Below, piece by piece: positions 8,464 to 17,902 of a stretch of 64,000 nucleotides of DNA (position 1 is the stretch's first letter; the number at the start of each line of letters is the position of its first letter). The notes beneath the pieces were generated by a model. It did no database searches. It was not told the origin of the DNA and saw nothing but the letters and a program-made list of their open reading frames with translations. Location of the stretch: NCBI RefSeq assembly GCF_004364315.1, contig NZ_SOBR01000009.1:40230-104229 (forward strand). Direction: 5' to 3'. Made by a program: the position numbers and the translations under genes. The stretch comes from Chromohalobacter marismortui. GTDB taxonomy: Bacteria > Pseudomonadota > Gammaproteobacteria > Pseudomonadales > Halomonadaceae.

Positions 8464-8746
8464 GAGATCTTCTCCATTAGCATGTGGGGCAAGATTGCCC
8501 AAGGGTTGCACGGGATCGCCCGAGCACCTTCGGAAAGGAGAATATCTGCAGCAAAATGTCAAAAATTGTATAAAAGCTGTCATATTGCTTTGACGTTGAT
8601 CACGGTTCGTAGCGCTGGATGACAACGCCAGGACGAGAAGATCTGCCGTGTCGATTAATTCCCGGGTATGCCTTTAAGATGAGATGGTCGAGGTGGTGCG
8701 AGAAGGCCACCTGGTCTCATGGTGAGGGCAATAGCATCCTTCGGTA

Positions 8747-10585
8747 ATGGGAACGTGGATGAACGGTCACGATTGCGTTTTCCGGCGTTGGCTGGTGCGG
8801 CGATGGCAACAGCTTCGGTCGAGATGGTCAGGCGCCGATAGCGATGGCGCTCGGGCCGATATCGAGCTCGTGCGCCGTCAGTATCTGGAGAGCGAACAGC
8901 GCTTCCGAGCCTTGCTGGAAAGCCTGCCCAGAGTGGCGGTCCAAGGCTATGACCGTGAGCGCCGCGTGATCTACTGGAACGAGGCCAGTAGCCGGCTTTA
9001 CGGCTATGACGCCGGGGAGGCGCAGGGCCAACTGCTGGAAGATTTGATCATTCCGGCGCCCATGCGTGAGCAGGTGATTCGGGCCCATCAGGCGTGGGTG
9101 AAGGATGGCGTCGAAATCCCCGCGGAAGAGCTCGAGCTTCAACACAAGCATGGTGAGCTGGTTCCGGTCCTGTCTCACCATGTGATGCTCGGCGAACACA
9201 CGACGCATCCCCTGATGTTCTGTGTCGACGTGGATCTCACGGATCAGAAGCGAGCATATCGCGCGCTGGCGTTTGCCACGCGCTTCGATGCGCTGACACA
9301 CCTGCCCAATCGTCAGACGTTCGAAGCGCAGCTGGACGAAGCTCTCATCTACTGCCGCCGGCAGAGTGCCGGGATGATTCTGATCTATCTGGATATCGAC
9401 CGCTTCGTGGCGATCAACGATGCTCTCGGCTATGAACACGGCGACCGGCTGCTGGTCGAGTTGACCCGGCGGCTGCATCAGGTGACGAGCACCTCGGACA
9501 TCATGTCACGGCTCTCCGGCGACGAGTTCGTGATTGCCTTCCCGATGTTTCAGCGTCAGGAAGTGCTCCTGCAACTGGTCCACAAGATCCAGCAGGTGTT
9601 TCGCACCCCTTTCCTGATGGATGGTGCTCGGCATCAGGTGACGGCCTGCCTGGGAATCAGCCTCTATCCGGACAATGGCGAGACGGCCGGCGAACTGATT
9701 CGTAACGCCGACGTGGCCAAGAACCGGGCCAAGTTGGATGGCTACGGTAGCGTCTGGTTCTACGACCAGAAGCTCCATGACGAGCTGCTCTACCAGCACC
9801 GTCTCGTCGACCGATTGGCGGAGGCCCTGGACAATGGCGAGTTTGCGTTGCACTACCAGCCTCAGGTATCTGTCGCGAGCGGACGAATCGAGCATCTCGA
9901 GGCGCTGCTACGCTGGCAGCCGGCGGAAGGGCCGCCGATATCGCCGGCCGAATTCATTCCGCTTGCCGAGCGTTCCGGGCTGATCCACCGTCTCGGTGAC
10001 TGGGTCATGGAAGCCGCTTGCCAGCAGCGAGCGCTGTGGCGGGATGCCGGCCTGGCCATCGAACGCATCGATATCAACGTCTCCGGCCGGCAGATGAGTC
10101 GGCCGGATATCTTCCAGCGCTTCGCAGACTGTCTGGCGCGTCATGACCTGGGCCCGCGGGATATCGGGCTGGAACTCACCGAAAACGTACTCATCGAGGC
10201 CGATGACCGTGTCCTGGAGGGGTTGCGTCGGCTTTATGACCTGGGGTTTCGCATCGCCATCGATGATTTCGGCACCGGCTACTCGTCGCTGAGTTACCTC
10301 AAGCACTTCCCGGTCACGGCACTCAAGATCGATCGAACCTTCGTCCGGGACGCTCCGGAGCAGCCCGAAGACCGCGCGATCATGGAGGCCGCTGTCTTCA
10401 TCGGCCACCGTCTGGGCCTGGAAGTCGTCGCCGAGGGGGTCGAGAACCGCGAGCAACTCACGCTGATTCGGGAGATGCACTGTGACCTGGCCCAAGGGTT
10501 CTATTTCTTCCGTCCTATGCCGGCTCTGGAGATGGAGCGCGTGCTGGGTGGTCTGGTGACGGGGCATCCCGGTGTCTCGGGCTGA
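8747..10585 (+). CDS. PAS-GGDEF-EAL cyclic-di-GMP signalling protein
   Basis: This 612-residue protein has no clear membrane helix. A PAS domain (about 48-165) is followed by a GGDEF domain whose signature is SGDEF (257-261, RLSGDEF), then an EAL domain with intact EAL (385-387), the DDFGTGYSS loop and EVVAEGVEN. The EAL domain looks catalytically competent as a c-di-GMP phosphodiesterase. The cyclase motif has Ser in place of the first Gly, which is tolerated in some active cyclases, so its activity is open. The start is uncertain: an ATG at 8759 is also possible and neither has a strong ribosome site. The nearby pga operon is an attractive but unproven output. Confidence 0.9.
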   Translation: MGTWMNGHDCVFRRWLVRRWQQLRSRWSGADSDGARADIELVRRQYLESEQRFRALLESLPRVAVQGYDRERRVIYWNEASSRLYGYDAGEAQGQLLEDLIIPAPMREQVIRAHQAWVKDGVEIPAEELELQHKHGELVPVLSHHVMLGEHTTHPLMFCVDVDLTDQKRAYRALAFATRFDALTHLPNRQTFEAQLDEALIYCRRQSAGMILIYLDIDRFVAINDALGYEHGDRLLVELTRRLHQVTSTSDIMSRLSGDEFVIAFPMFQRQEVLLQLVHKIQQVFRTPFLMDGARHQVTACLGISLYPDNGETAGELIRNADVAKNRAKLDGYGSVWFYDQKLHDELLYQHRLVDRLAEALDNGEFALHYQPQVSVASGRIEHLEALLRWQPAEGPPISPAEFIPLAERSGLIHRLGDWVMEAACQQRALWRDAGLAIERIDINVSGRQMSRPDIFQRFADCLARHDLGPRDIGLELTENVLIEADDRVLEGLRRLYDLGFRIAIDDFGTGYSSLSYLKHFPVTALKIDRTFVRDAPEQPEDRAIMEAAVFIGHRLGLEVVAEGVENREQLTLIREMHCDLAQGFYFFRPMPALEMERVLGGLVTGHPGVSG

Positions 10586-10673
10586 GTCCGCCGTCCGCTT
10601 GGCGTAGAATGTCAGTGTTGTGGACCACCACGGTATGACGAATCGAGGAGACGAACATGCGAAAGGAGAGGCC

Positions 10674-11546
10674 GTGAAGCTGTTGTTGGCGGGTGCGGGA
10701 CATTGCTTGAGCCTGGCGCTGGCGCGCGAGGTCAACCGACGTCGCGACACCCAACTGACCATCGTCGAGGGAACGCGCGTCACGGCGGACACCTTGGCCG
10801 AGGCTCGGCCTGATGCACTGGTGGTGCCGCCTTTATCGGCACCGTCGCGCCTGGCGCCTGCCGAGGTCATGGCCCATGTCGAAGCGGTCGATGCCAATCT
10901 CGAGCTGTGTCGTGAGTATGATGTGCCATTGATCTGGTGTGTGTCCGATGAGCTCTATGAAGAAGGCGGTGACGGACTGCTCGATGAACATGTCGTCCCC
11001 ACGCCGCGCGATGATAGCTTGAAACGCCTGATTGCCACCGGCGATCGCGTGCGTCAGTACTTGCCCAAGCATCTCATCGTGAGGCTGGGACCGCTATTCG
11101 CGCTGGATGGTGCGCATGCCTGGTTGCCCGAATTGCTCGATAAGTTGCTGGCGGGTGACGATGTGCGAGCCGCTGAAGACGTCATCCTGTGCCCGACATC
11201 GGTGGATGCGGTGGCCATGGCATTGATTGGCATGATGCAACAGCAAGGCTGTGGTGCCGACGCCTGGGGGGCCTACCACTTGGCAGGTACCGAACCGGTC
11301 AGCCCTTACACCTTCGCTTCCGTCGTGCGTACTCAGTTGGGAACGCACTTGGAGCGTCAGGAACGCGACGCGACACTGGGTGCGCTGCATGCCTTGCGCC
11401 ATCATCATGACCATCCGTTGCGGCGCGTTCTGAACTGTCGCCGCGTGCTGGACGTTTTCGGCATTCATCAAAAGCCCTGGCGGCTCGAGCTGAGTCGCAT
11501 GCTGGATGATTGGTGCCTACTGCATGACAAGGAGTCGGCAACGTGA
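10674..11546 (+). CDS. RmlD-like sugar-nucleotide reductase homologue, degenerate
   Basis: This 290-residue protein has an N-terminal KLLLAGAGH Rossmann start and the overall order of the RmlD/dTDP-4-dehydrorhamnose reductase family (IWCVSDELYEEG in place of the usual STDYVFDG region). The YxxxK catalytic pair of extended SDR enzymes is not visible where expected (PRDDSLKRLIATGDRV), so classical reductase activity is doubtful. The GTG at 10674 is chosen because AGGAGAG lies just before it; an ATG at 10620 has no such site. The gene overlaps the acyltransferase start by four bases, so the two are co-translated and may act together on an envelope lipid or glycan. Confidence 0.6.
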   Translation: MKLLLAGAGHCLSLALAREVNRRRDTQLTIVEGTRVTADTLAEARPDALVVPPLSAPSRLAPAEVMAHVEAVDANLELCREYDVPLIWCVSDELYEEGGDGLLDEHVVPTPRDDSLKRLIATGDRVRQYLPKHLIVRLGPLFALDGAHAWLPELLDKLLAGDDVRAAEDVILCPTSVDAVAMALIGMMQQQGCGADAWGAYHLAGTEPVSPYTFASVVRTQLGTHLERQERDATLGALHALRHHHDHPLRRVLNCRRVLDVFGIHQKPWRLELSRMLDDWCLLHDKESAT

Positions 11547-12298
11547 AGGTCTTACGCAGTCTCGTCTTTTATGCCGGCTACTTTCTGGCGTTGCTGATCA
11601 GCGGTCTGGTCTTGCTACCGCTCGCGCCGTTCGTGCCCTTGTTCTCGCGTTTTCGGCTGCTCAACCTGTACAACCGTTTCATCGTGGGCTGGTTCGCGCT
11701 GTCTTGCGGCGTCCGCTATCACGTTAGCGGCCGCGAGAACGTGCCCGAAGGGCCGTGCGTGGTGCTCGCCAATCATCAGAGCGAGTGGGAGACGCTGTTT
11801 TTGCAACTGATCAAGGTGCCGGTGTGCACGGTGCTCAAACGCGAGCTGCTCAAGCTGCCGGTCTTCGGTTGGGGGTTGCGGCTGATCAAGCCCATTGCCC
11901 TGGACCGCTCGCGGCCGTCGAGGGCCATGCGCATGGTGCTCGAGCAAGGTAAGCAGCGTTTGTCCGAGGGGCTTTCGGTGCTGATCTTTCCCGAGGGCAC
12001 GCGCGTGGCGCCGGGGCAGCGGCGTCGCTACAACAAGAGCGGGGTGGTCATCGCATGCCGGGCGGGGGTGCCGGTGCTGCCCGTGGCCCACAATGCCGGC
12101 GAACACTGGCCGGGACGGCACTGGGTCAAGAAGCCCGGAGACTTGCACGTGGTGGTCGGTGAGCCGATCGCCACGCAGGGACGTTCCACCGATGAGGTGT
12201 TGGCCGAAGTCGAGCATTGGATCGAGGCGCAGCTTCGCGAGATCTCGGCGGTCCCTCGGCCGGTGGAGGAAAGTGAAACCAGCAAGGTGCCGGCCTGA
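11543..12298 (+). CDS. plsC: 1-acyl-sn-glycerol-3-phosphate acyltransferase (PlsC family)
   Basis: This 251-residue membrane-associated enzyme transfers an acyl group to lysophosphatidic acid. A hydrophobic N-terminus (7-32) precedes the HX4(D/E) catalytic motif, here NHQSEWE with His78 and Glu83, and the substrate-binding FPEGTR (149-154). Most PlsC proteins have Asp at the acidic position, so the Glu is a conservative variant. The GTG start overlaps the preceding gene's stop (GTGA). A bidirectional terminator follows. Whether this is the main PlsC of the cell or a paralogue cannot be judged from the window. Confidence 0.88.
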   Translation: MKVLRSLVFYAGYFLALLISGLVLLPLAPFVPLFSRFRLLNLYNRFIVGWFALSCGVRYHVSGRENVPEGPCVVLANHQSEWETLFLQLIKVPVCTVLKRELLKLPVFGWGLRLIKPIALDRSRPSRAMRMVLEQGKQRLSEGLSVLIFPEGTRVAPGQRRRYNKSGVVIACRAGVPVLPVAHNAGEHWPGRHWVKKPGDLHVVVGEPIATQGRSTDEVLAEVEHWIEAQLREISAVPRPVEESETSKVPA

Positions 12299-12330
12299 GT
12301 CGCTGTCGATAGCGCGTATGTCAGCATGCA

Positions 12331-12360
12331 AAAGGGGCGTCTCTTGCGAGACGCCCCTTT
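12331..12360. terminator. Bidirectional terminator between plsC and fabB
   Basis: A 13-bp stem, AAAGGGGCGTCTC with loop TTGC and its complement, ends in TTT on the plus strand and TTTT on the minus strand. It serves the convergent plsC and fabB. Confidence 0.85.
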
Positions 12361-12385
12361 CGTATCACCGCGGCGGGCGCAACGC

Positions 12386-13603
12386 TCAGCCCCGGTAGCG
12401 CTGAAGAACCAGGCAGGCGTTAGTACCGCCGAAACCGAAGCTGTTGGACAGCACGCGTTCGATGGCGACATCGTCGCGCCGCTGGGCGACGATGTCGAAA
12501 CCTTGGGCGGCGTCGTCCAGCTCGCCGATGTTGGCCGACGCGGCGATGAAGGCGTGCTCCATCATCAACAGCGAGTAGATGGTTTCCTGCACGCCGGTGG
12601 CGCCCAGCGAATGCCCGGTCAAGGATTTGGTGGAGCTCATCGCCGGTGTGGTATCGCCGAACACCTCACGAACCGCCTTGAGTTCGGCAATATCGCCCAC
12701 CGGGGTGGAGGTGCCGTGGGTGTTGATGTAGTCGATGGGACCGTCGACGGTGGCCATGGCCTGTCGCATGCAGCGCGCGGCACCCTCGCCGGAGGGCGCG
12801 ACCATGTCATGACCATCGGAGGTGGCGCCATAGCCGACGAGTTCGGCATAGATCTTGGCGCCGCGCGCCTTGGCGTGCTCCAGCTCCTCGATCACTAGCA
12901 TGCCGCCGCCGCCGGCGATGACGAAGCCATCGCGTGAGGCGTCATAGGGCCGTGAGGCGGTTTCGGGCGTGTCATTGTAGCTGGTCGAGAGGGCGCCCAT
13001 GGCATCGAACAAGCAGGACAATGTCCAATGCTCCTCTTCGCCGCCGCCGGCGAAGACGACGTCCTGTTTGCCGAGCTGGATCTGCTCGACGGCGCTGCCG
13101 ATGCAGTGTGCCGAGGTCGCACAGGCCGAGGAGATGGAGTAGTTGACGCCCTTGATCTTGAACGGTGTGGCCAGACAGGCGGAAACCGTACTGCCCATGG
13201 TGCGCGTGACGCGATAAGGACCGACACGACGCAGGCCTTTTTCGCGCAGCACGTCGGCCGCTTCGACCTGGTTGGCGCTGGATGCGCCGCCGGAACCGGC
13301 GATCAAGCCGGTACGCTCGTTGGATACGTCGCTGTCGTCGAGACCGGCATCGCGAATCGCCTGTTCCATCGAGACATAGGCGAATGCGGCGGCATCGCCC
13401 ATGAAGCGACGCAGCTTGCGGTCGACCAGCGTATCGAGGTCGATGTCGACCACACCGGCCACATGGCTGCGGAAACCGCGCTCGGCGTATTCGTCCTTGT
13501 ACCGGATACCCGAGCGTCCGCTGCGCAGTGCGTCCAGTACCTGTTGCTGGTCGTTGCCCAGGCAGGACACGATGCCCAGGCCGGTGACTACCACTCGTCG
13601 CAT
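12386..13603 (-). CDS. fabB: FabB, beta-ketoacyl-ACP synthase I
   Basis: This 405-residue cytosolic condensing enzyme is needed for elongating unsaturated fatty acyl chains. The catalytic Cys161 is in [12 protein letters not shown], and the two active histidines are in [11 protein letters not shown] and [16 protein letters not shown] precedes the ATG at 13603. Only 13 bases separate it from fabA upstream, the standard fabAB operon of gammaproteobacteria. The length equals that of E. coli FabB. Confidence 0.97.
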   Translation of the reverse strand: MRRVVVTGLGIVSCLGNDQQQVLDALRSGRSGIRYKDEYAERGFRSHVAGVVDIDLDTLVDRKLRRFMGDAAAFAYVSMEQAIRDAGLDDSDVSNERTGLIAGSGGASSANQVEAADVLREKGLRRVGPYRVTRTMGSTVSACLATPFKIKGVNYSISSACATSAHCIGSAVEQIQLGKQDVVFAGGGEEEHWTLSCLFDAMGALSTSYNDTPETASRPYDASRDGFVIAGGGGMLVIEELEHAKARGAKIYAELVGYGATSDGHDMVAPSGEGAARCMRQAMATVDGPIDYINTHGTSTPVGDIAELKAVREVFGDTTPAMSSTKSLTGHSLGATGVQETIYSLLMMEHAFIAASANIGELDDAAQGFDIVAQRRDDVAIERVLSNSFGFGGTNACLVLQRYRG

Positions 13604-13616
13604 GGAAGCCTCCTGA

Positions 13617-14132
13617 TCAGAAATTCGCGGTGGAGGTGAATAGGCCAACGCGCAAATCATTGGCCTGATAGATATCGCGACCGTCGACCGAAACGGTGCC
13701 GTCGGCAATGCCCAGTATCAACCGTCGGGTAATGATCCGCTTGAGGTTGATGCGGTAGGTGACCTTGTCGGCATCCGGCATGATCTGGCCCGAGAACTTG
13801 ACCTCACCGCAGCCCAGAGCGCGTCCGCGCCCGGGGTGGCCCAGCCAGCCGAGGTAGAAGCCAACCAGTTGCCACATGGCATCCAGCCCCAGACAACCGG
13901 GCATGACCGGGTCGCCGGGGAAGTGGCAGTCGAAGAACCACAGGCCGGGATGGATATCCAGTTCGGCGATCAGTTCGCCCTTGTCGTACTCGCCTCCGCC
14001 CTCCTGGATCTGCGTGATGCGGTCGAGCATCAGCATGTTGGGGGCCGGCAGCTGGGCGTTGCCCGGGCCGAACAGCTCGCCCTGGCTGCATGCCAGCAGT
14101 TCTTCGTAGCTGAAAGAATGTTGCTTGGTCAC
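13617..14132 (-). CDS. fabA: FabA, 3-hydroxydecanoyl-ACP dehydratase/isomerase
   Basis: This 171-residue enzyme dehydrates 3-hydroxydecanoyl-ACP and isomerises the trans-2 to the cis-3 decenoyl product, the branch point to unsaturated fatty acids. The active-site His70 ([13 protein letters not shown]) and Asp84 (LGLDAMWQL) match E. coli numbering. The start is a GTG with GGAAAG a few bases upstream; no ATG fits the family's N-terminus. It is first in the fabA-fabB operon. The 210 bases to the divergent gene contain the promoter; a CACT-N13-AGTG palindrome there is a weak candidate regulator site. Confidence 0.97.
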   Translation of the reverse strand: MTKQHSFSYEELLACSQGELFGPGNAQLPAPNMLMLDRITQIQEGGGEYDKGELIAELDIHPGLWFFDCHFPGDPVMPGCLGLDAMWQLVGFYLGWLGHPGRGRALGCGEVKFSGQIMPDADKVTYRINLKRIITRRLILGIADGTVSVDGRDIYQANDLRVGLFTSTANF

Positions 14133-14342
14133 TGAGTCTTTCCGAGAGTCGAAATTGTGGTGCGTCGCAGAGCACGGACACTCTAGTCTACTGACAGTGC
14201 CGGATGAATGCACGCCGGGCCAGCCTACCGGGCGGGCGCGGCTGGTGCAATCCGCTCTTGGGCGCGGGTTGCGCCGGTCGCAAGAGACGGGGCATGATGC
14301 CTGCACTTTACCGAACCTCTATAGCTTGAGGCGATACACGCC

Positions 14343-16178
14343 ATGTGGTCAGCCTTCACACTCAACCGTCCCCTGATTTGGACGGGCATTGCCGCCATGG
14401 CCGCCATGAGCCTTCTGCCGACGCTGATATTGCGTCTGGTGGCTTTGACGGTCGTGATCATCGGTGGGGTGGACGCCTGGCGTCAGATTCGTCTGGAAGC
14501 CAACCGGCGTCGGCTCACCGAAGCGGCCCTCATGTTGTCTCCCGACGGCGTGTTGATCGCCAACGCCCGCAACCGTATCGAGACGGTCAATCCGGCTTTT
14601 ACACAGATCACGGGATACAGCGACGAGGAGATACACGGCCTCGATCCATCGGTGCTTTCCTCGGGCCGCCACGACAAGGCATTTTACGAACGCTATTGGC
14701 AAACGCTCAATGCCACCGGTCAGTGGGAAGGCGAAATCTGGAACCAGCGCAAACACGGCGATGAGTTTCCCGAATGGCTGCGGGTGCGCTCGGTCACGGA
14801 TACCAAGGGGCAGGTCACGCATTATGTAGGCTTGTTCACCGATATCAGTCGGCACAAGGCACGCGAGCAGGATCTTCAGCGTATCGGCTTCGAGGATCCG
14901 TTGACCGGATTGCCCAACCGGCGGCGTTTGCACGACCTGCTGGCCTCGCGCTTGCAGCGTCTGCGAGCCGGCGAAGAGCTGGATATTGCGCTGATCGATA
15001 TCGATGGTTTCAAAGCGGTCAACGATGCCATGGGGGTCGACAAGGGCGACCGTCTGCTGTCGCGTTTCGGGCAGCGACTCGCCGCGTTCGTCGCCGGTGG
15101 CGTGGTAGGGCGTCTGGGCGGCGACGAGTTCATGGTCATTCGCACCACGACCTTCAACGATCACGAGAAGTGGGTAGAGGAGTTGCGTGCGCATCTCAGT
15201 GAGCCGTTCGAGATCGATGACAAGCCGCTGCGCTTGGGGCTGACCATCGGCAGTTGTCGTGCTCCCGACGATGGACGCGATCCCGGTGTCTTGTTCCAGC
15301 GCCTGGAGTCAGCGCTCTACGCCGCCAAGCGCCATGGACGTAACCATAGCCAACGCTTTCGTCCCTCGCTGGAGGTGGCGGGTGATCCCCAACTCGAACT
15401 GCTCAACGAACTCCGCCAGGCCCTGGCGCACGGCACGCAGCTCGAGCTCTTCTATCAATCACAGTATTATCTCGACGATGGTCGGCTGGCCGGCATGGAA
15501 GCACTGCTGCGCTGGTACCATCCCACGCACGGCATGATTTCGCCGGGCACGTTCATTCCTCTGGCCGAGCGCCATGGGCTGATGGCGGCACTGGGGGACT
15601 GGGTGATCGATCACGCGTGCGCACAGTTGTCGACCTGGCGTGAGCAGGGGCTATCGTTCGTGCCGGTCTGGATCAACATCTCGGCGGTACAGCTTATCCA
15701 GGGCGATCTCGAGGCACGCTTGTCGTCCAGTTTGGCCAAGCATAACGTGCCGGCGGCCATGCTGGGGCTGGAGTTGACCGAATCGGTATTGCTCGACGAA
15801 CGCGCGGGGGATATCTCGGCACGCCTGGTCGCGCTACGCAACACGGGGCACCCGATCGCTATCGACGATTTCGGCACCGGCTATTCGTCGATGGCCTATC
15901 TCAAGCAGTTGCCGGTGGACAAGCTCAAGCTCGATCGTGCTTTCGTCCGCGCCTTGCCCGATGACAGCGCCGATGCCGCCATTACGTCCGCAGTGCTTGC
16001 CATGGCGCGCGGGCTGGGGCTGGATGTGGTTGCCGAGGGCGTGGAAACCGAGGAGCAGCGAGATTATCTGCGTGCGCAGGGCTGTGCTATCGTGCAGGGC
16101 TTTCTCTATGCCCGCCCCGAGCGGGTCGCCGATGTCGAAGCGCGGCTCAAGCGCGATGCCGACATGTCGTTTTCCTGA
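14343..16178 (+). CDS. Membrane-anchored PAS-GGDEF-EAL cyclic-di-GMP protein
   Basis: This 611-residue protein has two closely spaced N-terminal helices (about 11-45), then PAS (about 60-170, with FTQITGYSDEEI), a GGDEF domain with an intact motif (259-263, RLGGDEF) and an EAL domain with intact EAL (386-388), DDFGTGYSS and DVVAEGVE. Both catalytic motifs are preserved, so it may be bifunctional or switched by the PAS ligand. It differs from the 8747-10585 paralogue in its membrane anchor. Its last 32 bases overlap the end of the convergent DUF2878 gene. Confidence 0.92.
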   Translation: MWSAFTLNRPLIWTGIAAMAAMSLLPTLILRLVALTVVIIGGVDAWRQIRLEANRRRLTEAALMLSPDGVLIANARNRIETVNPAFTQITGYSDEEIHGLDPSVLSSGRHDKAFYERYWQTLNATGQWEGEIWNQRKHGDEFPEWLRVRSVTDTKGQVTHYVGLFTDISRHKAREQDLQRIGFEDPLTGLPNRRRLHDLLASRLQRLRAGEELDIALIDIDGFKAVNDAMGVDKGDRLLSRFGQRLAAFVAGGVVGRLGGDEFMVIRTTTFNDHEKWVEELRAHLSEPFEIDDKPLRLGLTIGSCRAPDDGRDPGVLFQRLESALYAAKRHGRNHSQRFRPSLEVAGDPQLELLNELRQALAHGTQLELFYQSQYYLDDGRLAGMEALLRWYHPTHGMISPGTFIPLAERHGLMAALGDWVIDHACAQLSTWREQGLSFVPVWINISAVQLIQGDLEARLSSSLAKHNVPAAMLGLELTESVLLDERAGDISARLVALRNTGHPIAIDDFGTGYSSMAYLKQLPVDKLKLDRAFVRALPDDSADAAITSAVLAMARGLGLDVVAEGVETEEQRDYLRAQGCAIVQGFLYARPERVADVEARLKRDADMSFS

Positions 16179-16629
16179 ACGCTAGATAGCCGCATAGGCT
16201 GCCCCAGATCACGGCTTGCACCACCACTGCCCAAGGCGCCATGACGACATCGGCGAGGCGGGCGCCCCCCAGGTAGGAACTCGGCCCGCCGAGCGCCCCG
16301 CCGAGTATCGCCAGCCGAGGATGCCGCCATAGCCAGGCGAGTGAATGGTGAATGGTGGTCGCGAACAGCGGCCAGAGCAGCCACAGCCAGATCGGTAACC
16401 CCGAGCCGCCGGCGAAGCGTAAGCCGCCGAGCAGCGTCAGTGTGCCGTCCACGATGGCACCCAACAGCGCGAACCCCGCCAGCCAGCGCCACTCTCCCGG
16501 CCCCCCCAGCCACCGTAGATGGCCTACCACGATCACGCCGGCGGCAGGAATCGCCCAGGGTGTACCCCCGAGCACGCAGGCCAGCCAGCCGGCCTGAAAC
16601 GCGAGTGCATTGACGATCTTGCCAAGCAT
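16147..16629 (-). CDS. DUF2878 family membrane protein
   Basis: This 160-residue integral membrane protein has four to five hydrophobic helices and motifs of the DUF2878 family (ATTIHHSLAWLW, GALGGPSSYLGGARL). Its function is unknown. It is the last gene of an overlapping run SDR-FAD oxidase-DUF1365-methyltransferase-DUF2878, a neighbourhood known from many proteobacteria and tied there to membrane-lipid change under stress. It starts four bases after the methyltransferase stop, and its end overlaps the convergent GGDEF/EAL gene. Confidence 0.75.
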   Translation of the reverse strand: MLGKIVNALAFQAGWLACVLGGTPWAIPAAGVIVVGHLRWLGGPGEWRWLAGFALLGAIVDGTLTLLGGLRFAGGSGLPIWLWLLWPLFATTIHHSLAWLWRHPRLAILGGALGGPSSYLGGARLADVVMAPWAVVVQAVIWGSLCGYLAFRKTTCRHRA

Positions 16630-16633
16630 GGTT

Positions 16634-17902
16634 TCAAGGCCCGCCCGTGAGCGGCGCACGCCGGTTGCCGGGCTTGGCCAACAACCACTGCGAGGTGCCG
16701 ATGGTGCGTTCGCGGAAGCCGCCTTCGCAGTAGCACAGGTAATAGCGCCACATGCGTATGAAGCGTTCGTCGTAGCCGAGCGCACGAACGTGCTCGAGGT
16801 TGGCCTCGAAGCGCTGACGCCATTCGTAAAGCGTGCGTGCATAATGCGCGCCGATTTCGTCGAGGGCGAGCACGTTGAGGTGCGTGCGTCGTGCCATGCT
16901 TTCCAGCATCGCCTGATGGGAGGGCAGGAAGCCGCCAGGAAAGATGTAGCGCTTGATGAAGTCGACCTCGCGCTTGGCCGCTTCATAGCGCTGATCGCGA
17001 ATGGTGATGGCTTGAATCAGCGCCAGGCCATCGTCATCGAGTAGACGGTCGACGGTGGCCAGATAAGTGGCCAGGTACTGATGTCCCACGGCCTCGATCA
17101 TTTCCACCGAGACCAGGCGATCGTAGCGTCCCTCTAGGTCGCGATAATCGCGCTTGAGCAGGGTGATCCGGTCTTCGAGGCCGGCCTCGCGGATGCGCTG
17201 CGCGGTGTGCGTGTACTGCTCCTCGGAAATGGTCGTGGTAGTGACGTGGCAGCCTCGGGTGCGTGCCGCATGCAGTGCCAGCCCGCCCCAGCCGGTGCCG
17301 ATCTCCAGCAGGTGATGTTCGGGGCCGACATCCAGCTTGTCGAGAATGAGTTCCAGCTTGTATGTCGAGGCGTCTTCCAGGCTGGCCTCGGGGCGCGGAA
17401 AGATGGCGCTGGAATACAGCCAGTGCTCGCGATCGAGGAAGGTCTCGAAGAGGGCGTTGCCGAGATCGTAATGAGCGGCAACATGGCGTCGGGCGCGGCC
17501 AGTGGTATTGCGTTGCAGGGCTTGGAGCGTGCTGAGGACGGCGTGCGCCAGTCGTGCAGGGCCTTTCTCCAGACGTTCGTTGACATGTTCCAGGTTGCGC
17601 GCGAGCAGGCGAATCAGCGCGACCAGATCGTCACAGTGCCAGTCACCGTCCATGTAGGTTTCCCCGGCCGCGACGCTGCCCCCCAGGGCGATGCGTCGCC
17701 AGACGCGGTCGTGATGTATCCGCAAGCGTATCGTGAGTGGCCCGCCCCGACCGAGGCGGTGCGTGCGTCCGGCTTCCTCGATGATCAGCACACCGCCCTC
17801 GAGGGTCGAAAGCTGGCGCAGCAGGCGTGGCCTGAGCCAACGGGCCACACGCGCATCGAGCGTACCGGCAGGTGTCTTGGTGGCGGAACGGGTGGTCGTC
17901 AC
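16634..17902 (-). CDS. Cyclopropane-fatty-acid-synthase-like SAM methyltransferase
   Basis: This 422-residue enzyme belongs to the CFA synthase family (COG2230), which methylates double bonds in membrane phospholipid acyl chains. The SAM motif is LLEIGTGWGGLAL (about 198-210), with HYDLGN before it and EMIEAVGH after. At the position of the E. coli Cys139 (YSCAYW) this protein reads YSSAIF, so the Cys is Ser. The GTG at 17902 overlaps the DUF1365 stop and has GAGGAG before it. In Rhodobacter, related cfa-like, DUF1365 and amine-oxidase genes belong to the singlet-oxygen RpoE/ChrR regulon, and CFA-like enzymes there also begin furan fatty acid synthesis. That role is possible here but unproven. 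Confidence 0.85.
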   Translation of the reverse strand: MTTTRSATKTPAGTLDARVARWLRPRLLRQLSTLEGGVLIIEEAGRTHRLGRGGPLTIRLRIHHDRVWRRIALGGSVAAGETYMDGDWHCDDLVALIRLLARNLEHVNERLEKGPARLAHAVLSTLQALQRNTTGRARRHVAAHYDLGNALFETFLDREHWLYSSAIFPRPEASLEDASTYKLELILDKLDVGPEHHLLEIGTGWGGLALHAARTRGCHVTTTTISEEQYTHTAQRIREAGLEDRITLLKRDYRDLEGRYDRLVSVEMIEAVGHQYLATYLATVDRLLDDDGLALIQAITIRDQRYEAAKREVDFIKRYIFPGGFLPSHQAMLESMARRTHLNVLALDEIGAHYARTLYEWRQRFEANLEHVRALGYDERFIRMWRYYLCYCEGGFRERTIGTSQWLLAKPGNRRAPLTGGP

